The notes under the pieces were generated by a model, which was given only the letters and a program-made list of their open reading frames with translations, ran no database searches and was not told the origin of the DNA. Below, piece after piece: positions 17,801 through 25,557 of a stretch of DNA of 64,000 bases. Source of the stretch: an uncultured Clostridia bacterium (lineage in GTDB: Bacteria > Bacillota > Clostridia > Oscillospirales > Ruminococcaceae). The stretch covers positions 28,807 through 92,806 of the forward strand of contig CANRDI010000008.1 of the NCBI GenBank assembly GCA_947629335.1, written 5' to 3'. The stretch's first letter is position 1, and the number at the start of each line of letters is the position of its first letter. A program made the position numbers and the translations under genes.

Positions 17801-17892
17801 TGGCTTTGAGCGGGGACTGTGAGCTTATAAACGGCGCGTTCAGAGTGAGCGAAGACGGCGATGAATTTACGGCAGTACCTTATGTGTTTTAA
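14860..17892 (+). CDS. FtsK/EccC-like protein with degenerate ATPase domains
   Basis: The 1010-residue product starts with a coiled-coil region (about residues 1-165, rich in Glu/Lys/Asp heptads). Two segments then resemble FtsK/SpoIIIE or EccC-type ATPase modules (about 170-430 and 515-690), and possibly a third (740-1010). The P-loops are degenerate: the second module has ICGKNSADRTAIVKAVL where a GxxGxGKS would be expected. RVVAVISDFTEFL looks like a Walker B strand with Asp but no following acidic residue. A Pro/Gln/Ala/Tyr repeat linker (about residues 430-490, units near APVQPAYTAPQP) joins the modules. The start is the ATG after TATAAGGAG. It may be a structural or scaffold relative of translocase ATPases; function is unknown and no WXG100 gene is adjacent. 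Confidence 0.55.
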   Translation: MADLVNEMLGKFSELAQEEKNINADIDKALKEYNDYCRSSDNDLNKKLEEIRKKIRKVSELMQYAREHASDLEEAQMPFETSEGALESIRQTIKLDSKNDPNAESLYTKASGQKLFYEAEIERTRKLIEGSKVQAKRQYDSDVAALEGRKEKHDKALRDYVLSEDFKRYLKFLGFDKSAFNSQNTVNLIDKSKISIGQRRIRFSVPMEVEQELTNISNGEYNPASRTIGAPFGVPTQEGSVLMLEYDERNRAYLLGGVERLLLNLIKYCGTDITDMAYFDPANNSAESLGIMSAFAKGINPFIVAPQSPAEANSKLAELYAAIKENPSPNCVSRVMVLCGFPEDFTPEFSEKIIDLAKNIKQSGTMLILIHNGSAQDNDVVTDLRNSSINIRSRNGSFYLNSTRESLFWYSKPSDIPDTIRRTYIEQRRAAAPQSAPVQQAYTAPQPAPVQPAYTAPQPMPVQPTYTAPQPSPQPSAAAQADDATQTENSAVSENEQEVSAFEEAEEISAEKGSRVLPKISVSAGAERLDISGNVTYICGKNSADRTAIVKAVLDGVTAYTHPDSAELWLFDNDHSLIELINVKSAHIKYAVSDEADETAVDFAELLVAEKAARAELLKEKHCRNYGELAKDVYLPRVVAVISDFTEFLKSLDRAPKYFGKNRRNILKGLMKNCSRYGINLVLVGRTFSENGKAPDVLENAVDCAAAVSGREKYLNCLFNDSSIPAKIPENHVLVSGTNALAKIKITEQDEAKSYVQSYEYDANAENYLEKKPFIADRSTAVAYTERDSSRAELIAVRENSEIMLFLGEPCRISGNMPIILREDNAENLLELAPKSSEKAAAATVAAAIRSLEEQGIPTEIITVNGNSIFTELSVSGVLSGIKVVESENAAARIKELSSKLSTGTLNEFLIILGGDVLLTSLHAEDQNSVAELKKLFVKGSKNGCRIMFVCSGISQMQAGFLSLFRHKIIFPCPFAESEKLALSGDCELINGAFRVSEDGDEFTAVPYVF

Positions 17893-17937
17893 ACCGTATA
17901 TGGTTTAGACATCAGTTTTTGATGACGAAAATAATCG

Positions 17938-17968
17938 AGAGAGGACCTCGCGGTCCTCTCTTTACGTT
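17938..17968 (+). terminator. Intrinsic terminator after the FtsK-like gene
   Basis: A perfect 10-bp stem (17938-17947 with 17952-17961) capped by a TCGC tetraloop is followed by a T-containing tail. It lies 46 bases after the stop codon. Confidence 0.85.
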
Positions 17969-18114
17969 ATTGAGCAGCGCTTTACTGCCAAACTTTCTCT
18001 TATGCATTACGCGCCGAAGACAGATAACGCTGTTAGATGTAAGAAGAAACGAACAGCGTTTCCGATCTCCGACTGCCGCGCAAGCGGCGGCACATAAGTT
18101 TTTTGAAAAGGAGT

Positions 18115-18152
18115 TTGAGGGAAAACTTTTTTTCAAAAAAGTTTTCCCTCAA
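18115..18152. repeat. 18-bp near-loopless perfect palindrome
   Basis: The arms TTGAGGGAAAACTTTTTT (18115-18132) and its exact reverse complement (18135-18152) are separated by two bases. It sits in the 340-base gene-free stretch 17893-18233, which otherwise holds two terminators and no gene I can support. It resembles an interspersed palindromic repeat. Confidence 0.75.
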
Positions 18153-18168
18153 TGATGGCTGAGCTGCG

Positions 18169-18212
18169 CCGAGGGAGTACCCGTATTCGCGGATACTCCC
18201 TCGGTTATTATA
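18169..18212. terminator. Bidirectional terminator for convergent units
   Basis: A 15-base inverted repeat with one mismatch (18169-18183 with 18190-18204) is followed by a T/A-rich stretch. It lies just beyond the stop of the leftward DUF4097 gene and can serve both directions. Confidence 0.75.
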
Positions 18213-18233
18213 TAAAATTGGGGGGAAGAGGTT

Positions 18234-19058
18234 TTATTGCTGTCCGATAGTGACATTTCCCGAAGTAAGCTTTATTTTTACATTCTGACGGTTTTCTTTT
18301 CCGAATGTTCCGCGTGTGCCTTTTCCGAGAGTAACAAATTCTCCCTTTTCCGCGCCGAGGTCGGTCTTTAATACTCCCGAAACGCCGTCAAATTCAATAT
18401 CCGCGCCGCTGTCCTCAGGCAGCCAAACATTTACCGCTCCGCTTACCGCGCTTATTTCGAGCGCACCGTTCCACTCTCCGTAAAAAAGGTCTATCTCGCC
18501 TGAAACCACGGATACGTTTCCTTCTCCCGAAGCGTTATTGTAAACGGTTTTTCCCGAAACCGAGCATATCGAGAATTTTTCAGCTTTCGCGTTTATTTCG
18601 ACATTTCCCGAAACGGTAGTTGCTTTTACGAGTTTTGCGGGAGCATTGTTGTTTATTGTTATCTTGCCCGAAGCGGTCTTTACCCGTATCTCGCTGAACT
18701 GTGCGCTTACGCTTATGTCGCCCGAAGCAGTGTTCAGTTCAAATACGTCCGATTTTATATTATCCGCGCAAACGCCACCGTGAGTTGTATTGACCTTTAT
18801 TTTCGAGAATATCTTTGCAGGCAGATAAACCGTCAGCTTATAGTTTTCTTCGGGTTTGTTTCCGATAATGTTTAAAAACGGAGTTTCTTTGAGAGTGAGC
18901 TTGTTTTCAAGCAAAACCGCGCAGAGCTTCGGCGCGTCCTTCGGGTTTTCGTATAAGGCGGTTATTTCTTCGCCTTCACCCTCCGAAAGAACTATCCTCG
19001 TGCCGATAGAACAGATCTCGACTTCGCTTATTTCGTTGGTAAACTTGTAAGTCTGCAT
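18234..19058 (-). CDS. DUF4097-family beta-helix protein (cytoplasmic/no signal)
   Basis: The 274-residue product has no signal peptide or transmembrane segment. Its central and C-terminal parts consist of repeated short strands with recurring TASGDIS, TVSGNVEI, SVSGKTVY and AVSGAVNV patterns, the hallmark of the DUF4097 putative adhesin fold (right-handed beta-helix, LiaG-like). It is the last gene of a leftward operon with a second DUF4097 protein, a DUF1700 membrane protein and a PadR regulator. Such modules are linked with envelope stress responses, but the exact role of the repeat protein is not known. The upstream start has a GGAAAGGAATGG context. Confidence 0.82.
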   Translation of the reverse strand: MQTYKFTNEISEVEICSIGTRIVLSEGEGEEITALYENPKDAPKLCAVLLENKLTLKETPFLNIIGNKPEENYKLTVYLPAKIFSKIKVNTTHGGVCADNIKSDVFELNTASGDISVSAQFSEIRVKTASGKITINNNAPAKLVKATTVSGNVEINAKAEKFSICSVSGKTVYNNASGEGNVSVVSGEIDLFYGEWNGALEISAVSGAVNVWLPEDSGADIEFDGVSGVLKTDLGAEKGEFVTLGKGTRGTFGKENRQNVKIKLTSGNVTIGQQ

Positions 19059-19122
19059 AAAATGACCATTCCTTTCCTGATATTATTTTGCCCGGCATTT
19101 GCCGGTTTTTTGTTGTCAGAAT

Positions 19123-20166
19123 TCATGTGATTATATAGTCGCCATTCGGGTCTGTGACGGTTGAGCCTGAATGATTTTTAATAGTGACTACTCCCGTTAA
19201 ATTAGATACTGTAATGAAGTTTTTGGTATTGCTCTCTCCTATTGTACAGGTTTCGACGGTTTCATACAAGCTCATATCTGCATTGTCTGTTTTAATATAT
19301 ATTGTTCCCGAATTTTCATCTGAAATAAATTTGCTCGAGGTTTCAGGCGGCAGGAATACATTCACATTGCCCGTATAATTTTTTATCCCTGCATAATTTA
19401 ATTCCGAAAAAGACGCGTTTGTATTTCCGCTTGTGTTAAATAAATCTCCTCTTCCCGAAAGTCCGCTTATTTCAACTTCCCCTTTGTCGTTATTTATGTC
19501 ATATGATTTTGTATCGGCGTTTAATATCTTGGCACTTCCGCTTCTTACTTCAAGCGATATATTATCCGCTGTATTATTCGTATCTCTTGTGAGCGAAAAA
19601 CTTCCCGAACTTACGGAAAAAGTGTTGTCCAAAGCGTTTATGTTGCTCATGGTTAAACTTCCCGTACCCTGACATACTGAAAGAGAAGAATATTTTCCTT
19701 TCGGTATCATTATCTCGGCGGTATATTCGGGCGTTCCTCTATAATTATCGTCGAGCCAGTATGTTTCATCCGAGTTTTTATCAAACGAGATACCTTTCGG
19801 ACAAAATTCGATAAAGCTGATATCATTATCGCTCGACAGCGTTAGAATTGCGCTTTTATTTTCGCTGTCGCACTTGACGCTTATAGTGATGTCCTCGCCG
19901 GAATATGACGTAACCACAGCATTTACTCTCGAAAAGTTGAACGAAAGCTGCTTTAGAGCAGGTATACGATAAACATACTCTATTTCCGAAGAAATGAGAA
20001 ATCTTTTTTGTCCTCCTTCGTAATAATGAAATGACGGGATTTGTATTTCGGTTTTATTTTCGTCTTTATACAGATCCTTTTTCCCGATTATTTGCTCGAT
20101 CATCAGCGACGATAAAAAACTTAAAATGCATATGGGAATAAGAACGGTAAGTAGTTTTTTCAGCAT
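19123..20166 (-). CDS. Membrane-anchored DUF4097-like protein
   Basis: The product (347 residues from the chosen ATG) has one N-terminal transmembrane anchor (about residues 5-25, KKLLTVLIPICILSFLSSL). The extracytoplasmic part is beta-rich with the DUF4097 pattern of repeated polar turns (SGSFSLT, VRSGSAKIL, NTSGNTNAS, ENSGTIYIKT). The start at 20166 is favoured by a GAGGTG ribosome binding site ending six bases upstream. A start seven codons earlier would overlap the DUF1700 gene. It is probably displayed on the outer face of the membrane as partner of the cytoplasmic DUF4097 paralogue and the DUF1700 protein. Function is unproven. Confidence 0.78.
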   Translation of the reverse strand: MLKKLLTVLIPICILSFLSSLMIEQIIGKKDLYKDENKTEIQIPSFHYYEGGQKRFLISSEIEYVYRIPALKQLSFNFSRVNAVVTSYSGEDITISVKCDSENKSAILTLSSDNDISFIEFCPKGISFDKNSDETYWLDDNYRGTPEYTAEIMIPKGKYSSLSVCQGTGSLTMSNINALDNTFSVSSGSFSLTRDTNNTADNISLEVRSGSAKILNADTKSYDINNDKGEVEISGLSGRGDLFNTSGNTNASFSELNYAGIKNYTGNVNVFLPPETSSKFISDENSGTIYIKTDNADMSLYETVETCTIGESNTKNFITVSNLTGVVTIKNHSGSTVTDPNGDYIIT

Positions 20167-20176
20167 TTTTTTCACC

Positions 20177-21403
20177 TCACAGATCATATATAGCTTTGAT
20201 ATGCTGTTCTATAATAAATTTAAAGAGCTTTACCAAAGGCTTTATCAGCATAAGCCCGATTATGGAAATTATAAGTCCCAAAGAGCAAAAACCTATACCG
20301 CGAAACAGAGTGACAATTTCATATTGCTCCTGATATTCTAATGTCGTTCGGAAAATAACGGGCAGTCCGTTGTTTATGAAAACCGATATACCCGTGGTAA
20401 AAATCGCTGTAATTCCGCCGATTATTGCAGGCAAAAGCCAGCTCCATAAAAACACATCAAGCGCTATGGCAACCAAGAGCTTTTTAAGGTTCAAATTCGG
20501 TTCCAGAAATTTTATATCCTTAAAGACAGACCCTCCCGAAGCCGAGTTGTTATGAGGATTTTGCGGGATAACTCCTTTGCGGTCGTTATTTGAATGTTCG
20601 CGGAAGTGGTCGTTCGGACGAGGAACTTTTGTCATCACATTCTGCGCGGCATTTTTTACCGCCTCCGTCGCAGCGTTTCCCGCAGTCTTTACAGCGTCGG
20701 CAGCCGTTTTTCCCGCGTTCGCCACTGCGTCTCTGACATTGTTTTTCCCGAAAGCGTCGGCAATGGCGTTTCCTGTTATCTTAGCTGCGTCGGCGACTGC
20801 TTTTCCTGCATTTGAAAACGCATTTGCAACATCATTCGGTCTGTTCTGAGCCGCCGTATTTGCCGTTTCTGCCGAACCGTTTGGCGCGCCCGTTGTTCCT
20901 GTTGAAGCATTTGTTGAAGAATAAGACGCGCTTTGCGAAAAATAAGCGTTTTGGGAATTCGCCGCGCCGCCTGTAAAACCGTTCTGTGCTTGATAACCCT
21001 GCGTTTGAGAACCTTGTGCTTGAGAACTCTGTGCCTGAGGATAAATTTCCTCGGAAAAATGCTCAGGGGTATACTCTATAAAATGCTCGTTTTCCTGTTT
21101 GTTTTTTATGAGCGAAAGGTCTGCGGGAACGTCACGTCCTGGTTTGGTGAGGCTTACTTTATGTTCTAAGTCGCGCGCGACCATACTGTTTATTCTCGTG
21201 CTTTCAAGGTTCAGATAGTTTCGGGCAATTTCTTTTACATCGCCGAGCCTTTTTGCCGCCTCTTCTTCGGAGACGCCCTCGTCTCTGCACTCTGCGAAAT
21301 GCTCTTCAAAATCCGCTCTTATGTCGTCGGAAAAATTTATGCCTATTCTTTGAAGCTCATATTCGAGCTGTTCAAAAAATTCATTTTTACTGTTCGTTAT
21401 CAT
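20177..21403 (-). CDS. DUF1700 (HAAS-domain) membrane protein
   Basis: The N-terminus (about residues 1-65: FFEQLEYELQRIG, DFEEHFAECRDEGVSEEEAAKRLGDVKEIARNYL) matches the HAAS/DUF1700 domain. That domain is usually encoded beside PadR regulators and is thought to act as a sensor or anti-regulator partner. A long low-complexity region follows (about 125-290, with Gln/Ser/Gly then Ala/Asn/Lys repeats such as NAGKAVADAAK and NAGKTAADAVK, probably helical). The C-terminus has two transmembrane segments (about 310-340 and 370-395). It overlaps the padR-like gene by 17 bases and lies 10 bases from the DUF4097 gene, so all four are one operon. Confidence 0.85.
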   Translation of the reverse strand: MITNSKNEFFEQLEYELQRIGINFSDDIRADFEEHFAECRDEGVSEEEAAKRLGDVKEIARNYLNLESTRINSMVARDLEHKVSLTKPGRDVPADLSLIKNKQENEHFIEYTPEHFSEEIYPQAQSSQAQGSQTQGYQAQNGFTGGAANSQNAYFSQSASYSSTNASTGTTGAPNGSAETANTAAQNRPNDVANAFSNAGKAVADAAKITGNAIADAFGKNNVRDAVANAGKTAADAVKTAGNAATEAVKNAAQNVMTKVPRPNDHFREHSNNDRKGVIPQNPHNNSASGGSVFKDIKFLEPNLNLKKLLVAIALDVFLWSWLLPAIIGGITAIFTTGISVFINNGLPVIFRTTLEYQEQYEIVTLFRGIGFCSLGLIISIIGLMLIKPLVKLFKFIIEQHIKAIYDL

Positions 21404-21719
21404 TTCCGTATTCCCCTTTCAGAAGTTTATCTATGCTCACTTCAAATTCTTTCCACTCTGAAACAAGTCTGCCGAGTTCTTGTATACCTTTTTCGGTTAT
21501 TTTGTAATATTTTCTCGCAGGTCCTTCGGGGGATTCGACTATATAGCTGTCTATAAGATCTGAATCTCTCAAACGTTTCATAAGCGGATATATCGTACCT
21601 TCGGTCATTTCCATACATCCCGATATCCTGTTTACTATTTCATATCCGTAACAATCGCCGCGGCATATTATAGAAAGCGCGCACATTTCAAGCGTTCCTC
21701 GTTTCATTTGTGAGTTCAT
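21387..21719 (-). CDS. PadR-family transcriptional regulator
   Basis: The 110-residue protein has a winged helix typical of PadR: MKRGTLEMCALSIICRGDCYGYEI, then EGTIYPLMKRL with the DNA-recognition helix, and the wing ending GPARKYYKIT. The ATG at 21719 is chosen because CGGAGGTG stands eight bases upstream; frames further upstream would run through the promoter. It is the first gene of the PadR-DUF1700-DUF4097-DUF4097 operon and probably represses it. A candidate operator lies in its promoter (a 12-bp perfect palindrome at 21771-21782). Confidence 0.92.
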   Translation of the reverse strand: MNSQMKRGTLEMCALSIICRGDCYGYEIVNRISGCMEMTEGTIYPLMKRLRDSDLIDSYIVESPEGPARKYYKITEKGIQELGRLVSEWKEFEVSIDKLLKGEYGNDNEQ

Positions 21720-21750
21720 ATTTTCACCTCCGAGAGTTGTCTTTATTCTG

Positions 21751-21782
21751 ATTATATCACAAGGTATCGTATATTGCAATAT
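21751..21782 (-). promoter_or_regulatory. Promoter with palindromic operator upstream of the PadR-type gene
   Basis: On the minus strand TTGCAA (21774-21779), a 17-base spacer and TATAAT (21751-21756) form a good promoter. The -35 box is embedded in the perfect palindrome ATATTGCAATAT (21771-21782), a likely site for the dimeric PadR regulator. The rest of 21783-21950 holds AT-rich sequence without a gene. Confidence 0.75.
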
Positions 21783-21956
21783 AGTGAATAGACAAAAGTC
21801 GAGCCATATTTTTCAAAAATCTTGTATAATTTTAACATAAATTGCAATAAATTAACTCATTATATTAAATAAAGCGCTGTTTTATCGGGCAATTAAGCCG
21901 GCAGTTAAAACTTCGCCTTTTTTGACAAAATACGATAAGCTATTATAAATTTCCTA

Positions 21957-21985
21957 TTGAAATTATTGTAAAAATGTGGTACAAT
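21957..21985 (+). promoter_or_regulatory. Promoter upstream of ddl
   Basis: TTGAAA (21957-21962), a 17-base spacer and TACAAT (21980-21985) lie about 200 bases upstream of ddl. This leaves a long untranslated leader. The leader contains short inverted stretches but no riboswitch that I recognise. Confidence 0.65.
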
Positions 21986-22182
21986 ATAATTTGAATTGAT
22001 ATATTTTATAATACAGCAGACTGTCGATAAAGTTTTGTTTGCATTATCGGCGCGCTGACGAAAAACGATAGTTTTCGCCGTGCCCAAAAGGTTTTTTAAA
22101 ACGAAAAACCGCTAACGAACCGACTTTTTTGGCAGTCTGAAAGCGATAATTTTTACAATTCGGTCAAAGAAAGGCAGATATT

Positions 22183-23250
22183 ATGGCTAAAATTAAAATC
22201 GCAGTCCTTTTCGGCGGAGCTTCGAGCGAACACGAGATTTCCCTTATCTCCGCTTATACAGTACTTACAAATATTCCAAAAGATAAGTATGACGTGTTCT
22301 GTGTGGGGATAACAAAAAAAGGTCACTGGATGTATTATCCCGGAGAATATGAGGATATTAAAAACGGAAAGTGGGAGCAAAACCCCGACTGTTGTACGGC
22401 GGTATTAAGTCCCGACTCGGTGCATAAGGGCTTTATAGTTCTTAACAGCGACGGGGCTATACTCCGAAAAGCCGATGTTGTATTTCCTGTTTTACACGGA
22501 ATGAACGGCGAGGACGGAACTGTTCAGGGACTTGCAAAACTTGCGGGAATGCCGTGCGTGGGGTGTGATATGACAAGCTCGGCGGTATGTATGGATAAGA
22601 CGATAACGCATAAGATACTTGAACACGCGGGTATAAGGACTGCGCCGTTTGTTGAACTCAGGCGATTTATGCTGAAAAATACGGACGAGATGATCCGCGT
22701 CATAACAGAAAAACTCGGGTCTTCTGTTTATGTAAAGCCTGCGTGCGCGGGTTCTTCGGTCGGAGTTTCGAGAGCGGAAAATGCCGACGAGCTTAAAGCC
22801 GCAATTAAGATTGCATTTGCACACGGCGACAAGGTGATTGTTGAAAAGGAGATAATAGGCAAAGAGGTCGAATGCGCAGTACTCGGAAACGGAAACGACA
22901 TTATTGCGTCAATTCCGGGTCAGATAACTCCTGCGGAGAAGTTTTACGATTATGACGCAAAATATAAGCTCGGAACATCAGTTCTGGATATTCCCGCGAA
23001 AATTACGGAACAACAGACCGAGAAACTCAGAGAAACCGCTAAAAAAGCGTACATAGCCTGCGGATGTTCGGGATTTTCGAGAGTTGATTTCTTTGTGTGC
23101 GAGGACGGTCTTATACTGAACGAGATCAACACTATTCCCGGCTTTACCTCAATAAGTATGTACCCGAAACTTATGGAGAATATGGGAATACCGATAGGCG
23201 AGCTTATCGACAGGCTTATACAGCTCGCAATGAACAGCGAATACAACTGA
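22183..23250 (+). CDS. ddl: D-alanine--D-alanine ligase
   Basis: Ddl joins two D-alanines in ATP-dependent manner for the peptidoglycan stem peptide. The ATP-grasp protein shows the N-terminal FGGASSEHEISLISA motif, HGMNGEDGTVQGL, the KPACAGSSVGVSR lysine/serine loop and C-terminal RVDFFVCEDGLILNEINTIPGFT with the metal-binding Glu and Asn. The length of 355 residues is normal. The ATG is preceded by AAAGAAAGG. It heads a run of genes including a DUF1934 gene and argS. The residues that separate D-Ala from D-Lac ligases are not clear enough to call resistance; a housekeeping ligase is assumed. Confidence 0.96.
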   Translation: MAKIKIAVLFGGASSEHEISLISAYTVLTNIPKDKYDVFCVGITKKGHWMYYPGEYEDIKNGKWEQNPDCCTAVLSPDSVHKGFIVLNSDGAILRKADVVFPVLHGMNGEDGTVQGLAKLAGMPCVGCDMTSSAVCMDKTITHKILEHAGIRTAPFVELRRFMLKNTDEMIRVITEKLGSSVYVKPACAGSSVGVSRAENADELKAAIKIAFAHGDKVIVEKEIIGKEVECAVLGNGNDIIASIPGQITPAEKFYDYDAKYKLGTSVLDIPAKITEQQTEKLRETAKKAYIACGCSGFSRVDFFVCEDGLILNEINTIPGFTSISMYPKLMENMGIPIGELIDRLIQLAMNSEYN

Positions 23251-23301
23251 CGCGGGCATTAAATAATTCCGAATAAGAAAGAAAACAAGGGAAGTGAAAT
23301 T

Positions 23302-23715
23302 TTGGACAACTGTTCTATAACCCTCAGCATAAAACAGACAGCCGACGGCTATACAGATGAATCCGAGCTTTATACAAAAGGTGAATTCAGACTTCATAAG
23401 GGCGCTTATTTTATTGATTATGACGAGAGCGAAGCCACGGGTTATGACGGAAGCCATGTTCAGCTTATGGTAGATGATAAATATGTTACTATGACAAGAA
23501 CGGGAACGTCGTTTTCAAACCTCGTCTTTCAGGATAATACTCGTCATTTCTGCCACTATGGAACGGAATTTGGAGACTGTATGGTCGGTATATCCACAAA
23601 ATTTATCGACAAGAATTTGAACGAAAAAGGCGGCAGGATACACCTGAAGTATACCATTGACGTAAACGGCGGACTTATGTCCGAAAATGAAATAACCATA
23701 AAAGTCAAAATGTGA
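23302..23715 (+). CDS. DUF1934 (YwiB-like) beta-barrel protein
   Basis: The 137-residue protein matches the DUF1934/YwiB family, a small lipocalin-like beta-barrel of unknown function commonly encoded just upstream of argS in Firmicutes. Visible traits are YTKGEFRLHKGAYFIDYDESE near residue 28-48, MTRTGTSFSNLVFQ, and alternating strands to the C-terminus. The start is TTG with AAGGGAAGTG upstream; no ATG fits. It ends nine bases before argS, so the two genes are co-transcribed. Confidence 0.85.
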   Translation: MDNCSITLSIKQTADGYTDESELYTKGEFRLHKGAYFIDYDESEATGYDGSHVQLMVDDKYVTMTRTGTSFSNLVFQDNTRHFCHYGTEFGDCMVGISTKFIDKNLNEKGGRIHLKYTIDVNGGLMSENEITIKVKM

Positions 23716-23724
23716 GGAATAAAA

Positions 23725-25515
23725 ATGTATTATAATGCGGTAAACGAAGCAAAAAACGAAATAAAGGAAATAATTATGAAAGCCCTCGGCGAGCTTACTT
23801 CAAGGGGAGAGATACCCGCAGAGCCTTTGCCCGCGTTTTCGGTAACGATTCCTTCAGACAGCTCCCACGGCGATTTTTCCGCGAATACTGCGCTTGTTGG
23901 TGCAAAAGCCCTTAAAACAAACCCGCGCGCGCTCGGAGAAAAGATAAAGGACGCAATATGCCTTACGGGAACGCTTTTCGACAGGGTAGAGCTTGCGGGA
24001 GCGGGATTTCTGAACTTCTTTCTCGGAGATCATTTTTTTTCGTCAGTCGTGGATAACGTTCTCGATTTGAAAGGAGACTACGGAAAGACAGATCTCGGAA
24101 AGGGAAAGCGCGTTTTGGTCGAATTTGTTTCGGCAAATCCCACAGGACCCATGCATATAGGAAACGCAAGAGGCGGCGCGATAGGCGACTGCCTTGCGTC
24201 GCTGCTGCAAACGGCGGGATATGAAGCTTTCCGCGAGTTTTACATAAACGACGCGGGAAATCAGGTCGCAAAATTCGGAAAATCTCTTGACCTTCGTTAT
24301 CTCCAGCTATGCGGAGGCGAAGGACAGAAAATTATCGAAGAGTGCGGGGCTGACCTTGAAAAGCTCTGCGACGTCATTTATGATAAAACCGCCGCAGACA
24401 GCGAAGAAGCTCCCGCGGACAAGAACGACCCTTTTTATATGCCCGCAGACGTTTATCTTGGAAAGGATATAATCGAACACGCGAAGAATTTTTACGACAT
24501 AAACGGAAATTCTTATGCCTGCAAGTCGGAAGAAGAACGCAGAAAAGCACTGGTGGATTATGCTCTGCCGCTTAATGAAAAGCGGCTTGAAACAGATCTG
24601 CTGAAATACCGCATTAAATACGACAACTGGTTTAAGGAAAGCTCGCTTCATGAAAGCGGCGCGGTAAACGAAGTTATCGAACATCTGAAAGCAGGCGGTC
24701 ACACCTATGAAAAGGATGGCGCGTTGTGGCTGAATGCCGAGGCGCTCGGCGGAGAACAGGATTTCGTGCTTGTGCGCTCAAACGGCTTTCCGACTTATAT
24801 TGTGCCGGATATTGCTTATCACTATAACAAGCTCGTTACGAGAAACTTTGATACGGCAATAGACGTTTTAGGAGCAGATCACCACGGATATGTAAAGAGA
24901 ATGAGGATCTGCCTTAAAGCTATGGGAATAGACGAGAAAAGGCTCGACGTTGTTATATGCCAGATGGTGATGCTGGTAAGGGACGGAAAGCCGACAAAGC
25001 TCTCAAAGCGTTCGGGAAAAGCTATTACGCTCGCAACGCTTTTGGACGAAGTTCCTATAGATAACGCGAGGTTTTTCTTCAATCTTCGCGCGGCTGACAC
25101 ACATCTTGATTTCGACCTTGATTTAGCTGTAGAAGAAAGCTCCAAAAATCCCGTTTTCTACGTTCAGTATGCCCACGCGAGAATTTGCCGACTGCTCGGC
25201 AAAATGGCTGAGGACGGGATAAAATACGGCGGAGAGCCTTTGAAATACTCTGCCGAAGAGGAAAAGACGCTTATACGGAAGATCGCGGAATATCCTGAGC
25301 TTATAAATGAAGCGGCACGCGAATATTCTCCTTTTAAGCTCACAAAATATGTGTATGAGTTGGCTCAGATTTTCCATAAGTTCTACGACGGATGTGATAT
25401 AAAGACAGCGGAAAATGATGTAAAGATGTCAAGGCTGGCGCTTTGCGAGGCGTCTAAAACGGTCATTGGAAACATTCTTATGCTGCTGAAGATCGAAGCA
25501 CCCGAAAAAATGTAA
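23725..25515 (+). CDS. argS: Arginyl-tRNA synthetase
   Basis: This class Ia synthetase charges tRNA-Arg. The HIGH signature is in NPTGPMHIGNARGGAIGD (about residues 129-146), the KMSKS-like loop is KLSKRSGKAITL, and the N-terminal additive tRNA-binding domain includes SHGDFSAN. The C-terminal DALR anticodon-binding domain starts near residue 480 (VQYAHARICRLL). The length of 596 residues is slightly longer than the family average. GAGGA precedes the ATG by the usual distance. It follows the DUF1934 gene in the conserved order. Confidence 0.97.
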   Translation: MYYNAVNEAKNEIKEIIMKALGELTSRGEIPAEPLPAFSVTIPSDSSHGDFSANTALVGAKALKTNPRALGEKIKDAICLTGTLFDRVELAGAGFLNFFLGDHFFSSVVDNVLDLKGDYGKTDLGKGKRVLVEFVSANPTGPMHIGNARGGAIGDCLASLLQTAGYEAFREFYINDAGNQVAKFGKSLDLRYLQLCGGEGQKIIEECGADLEKLCDVIYDKTAADSEEAPADKNDPFYMPADVYLGKDIIEHAKNFYDINGNSYACKSEEERRKALVDYALPLNEKRLETDLLKYRIKYDNWFKESSLHESGAVNEVIEHLKAGGHTYEKDGALWLNAEALGGEQDFVLVRSNGFPTYIVPDIAYHYNKLVTRNFDTAIDVLGADHHGYVKRMRICLKAMGIDEKRLDVVICQMVMLVRDGKPTKLSKRSGKAITLATLLDEVPIDNARFFFNLRAADTHLDFDLDLAVEESSKNPVFYVQYAHARICRLLGKMAEDGIKYGGEPLKYSAEEEKTLIRKIAEYPELINEAAREYSPFKLTKYVYELAQIFHKFYDGCDIKTAENDVKMSRLALCEASKTVIGNILMLLKIEAPEKM

Positions 25516-25557
25516 TAATATTCAAAGAATATCTGCACTAAAATCCGAGGAATACAA

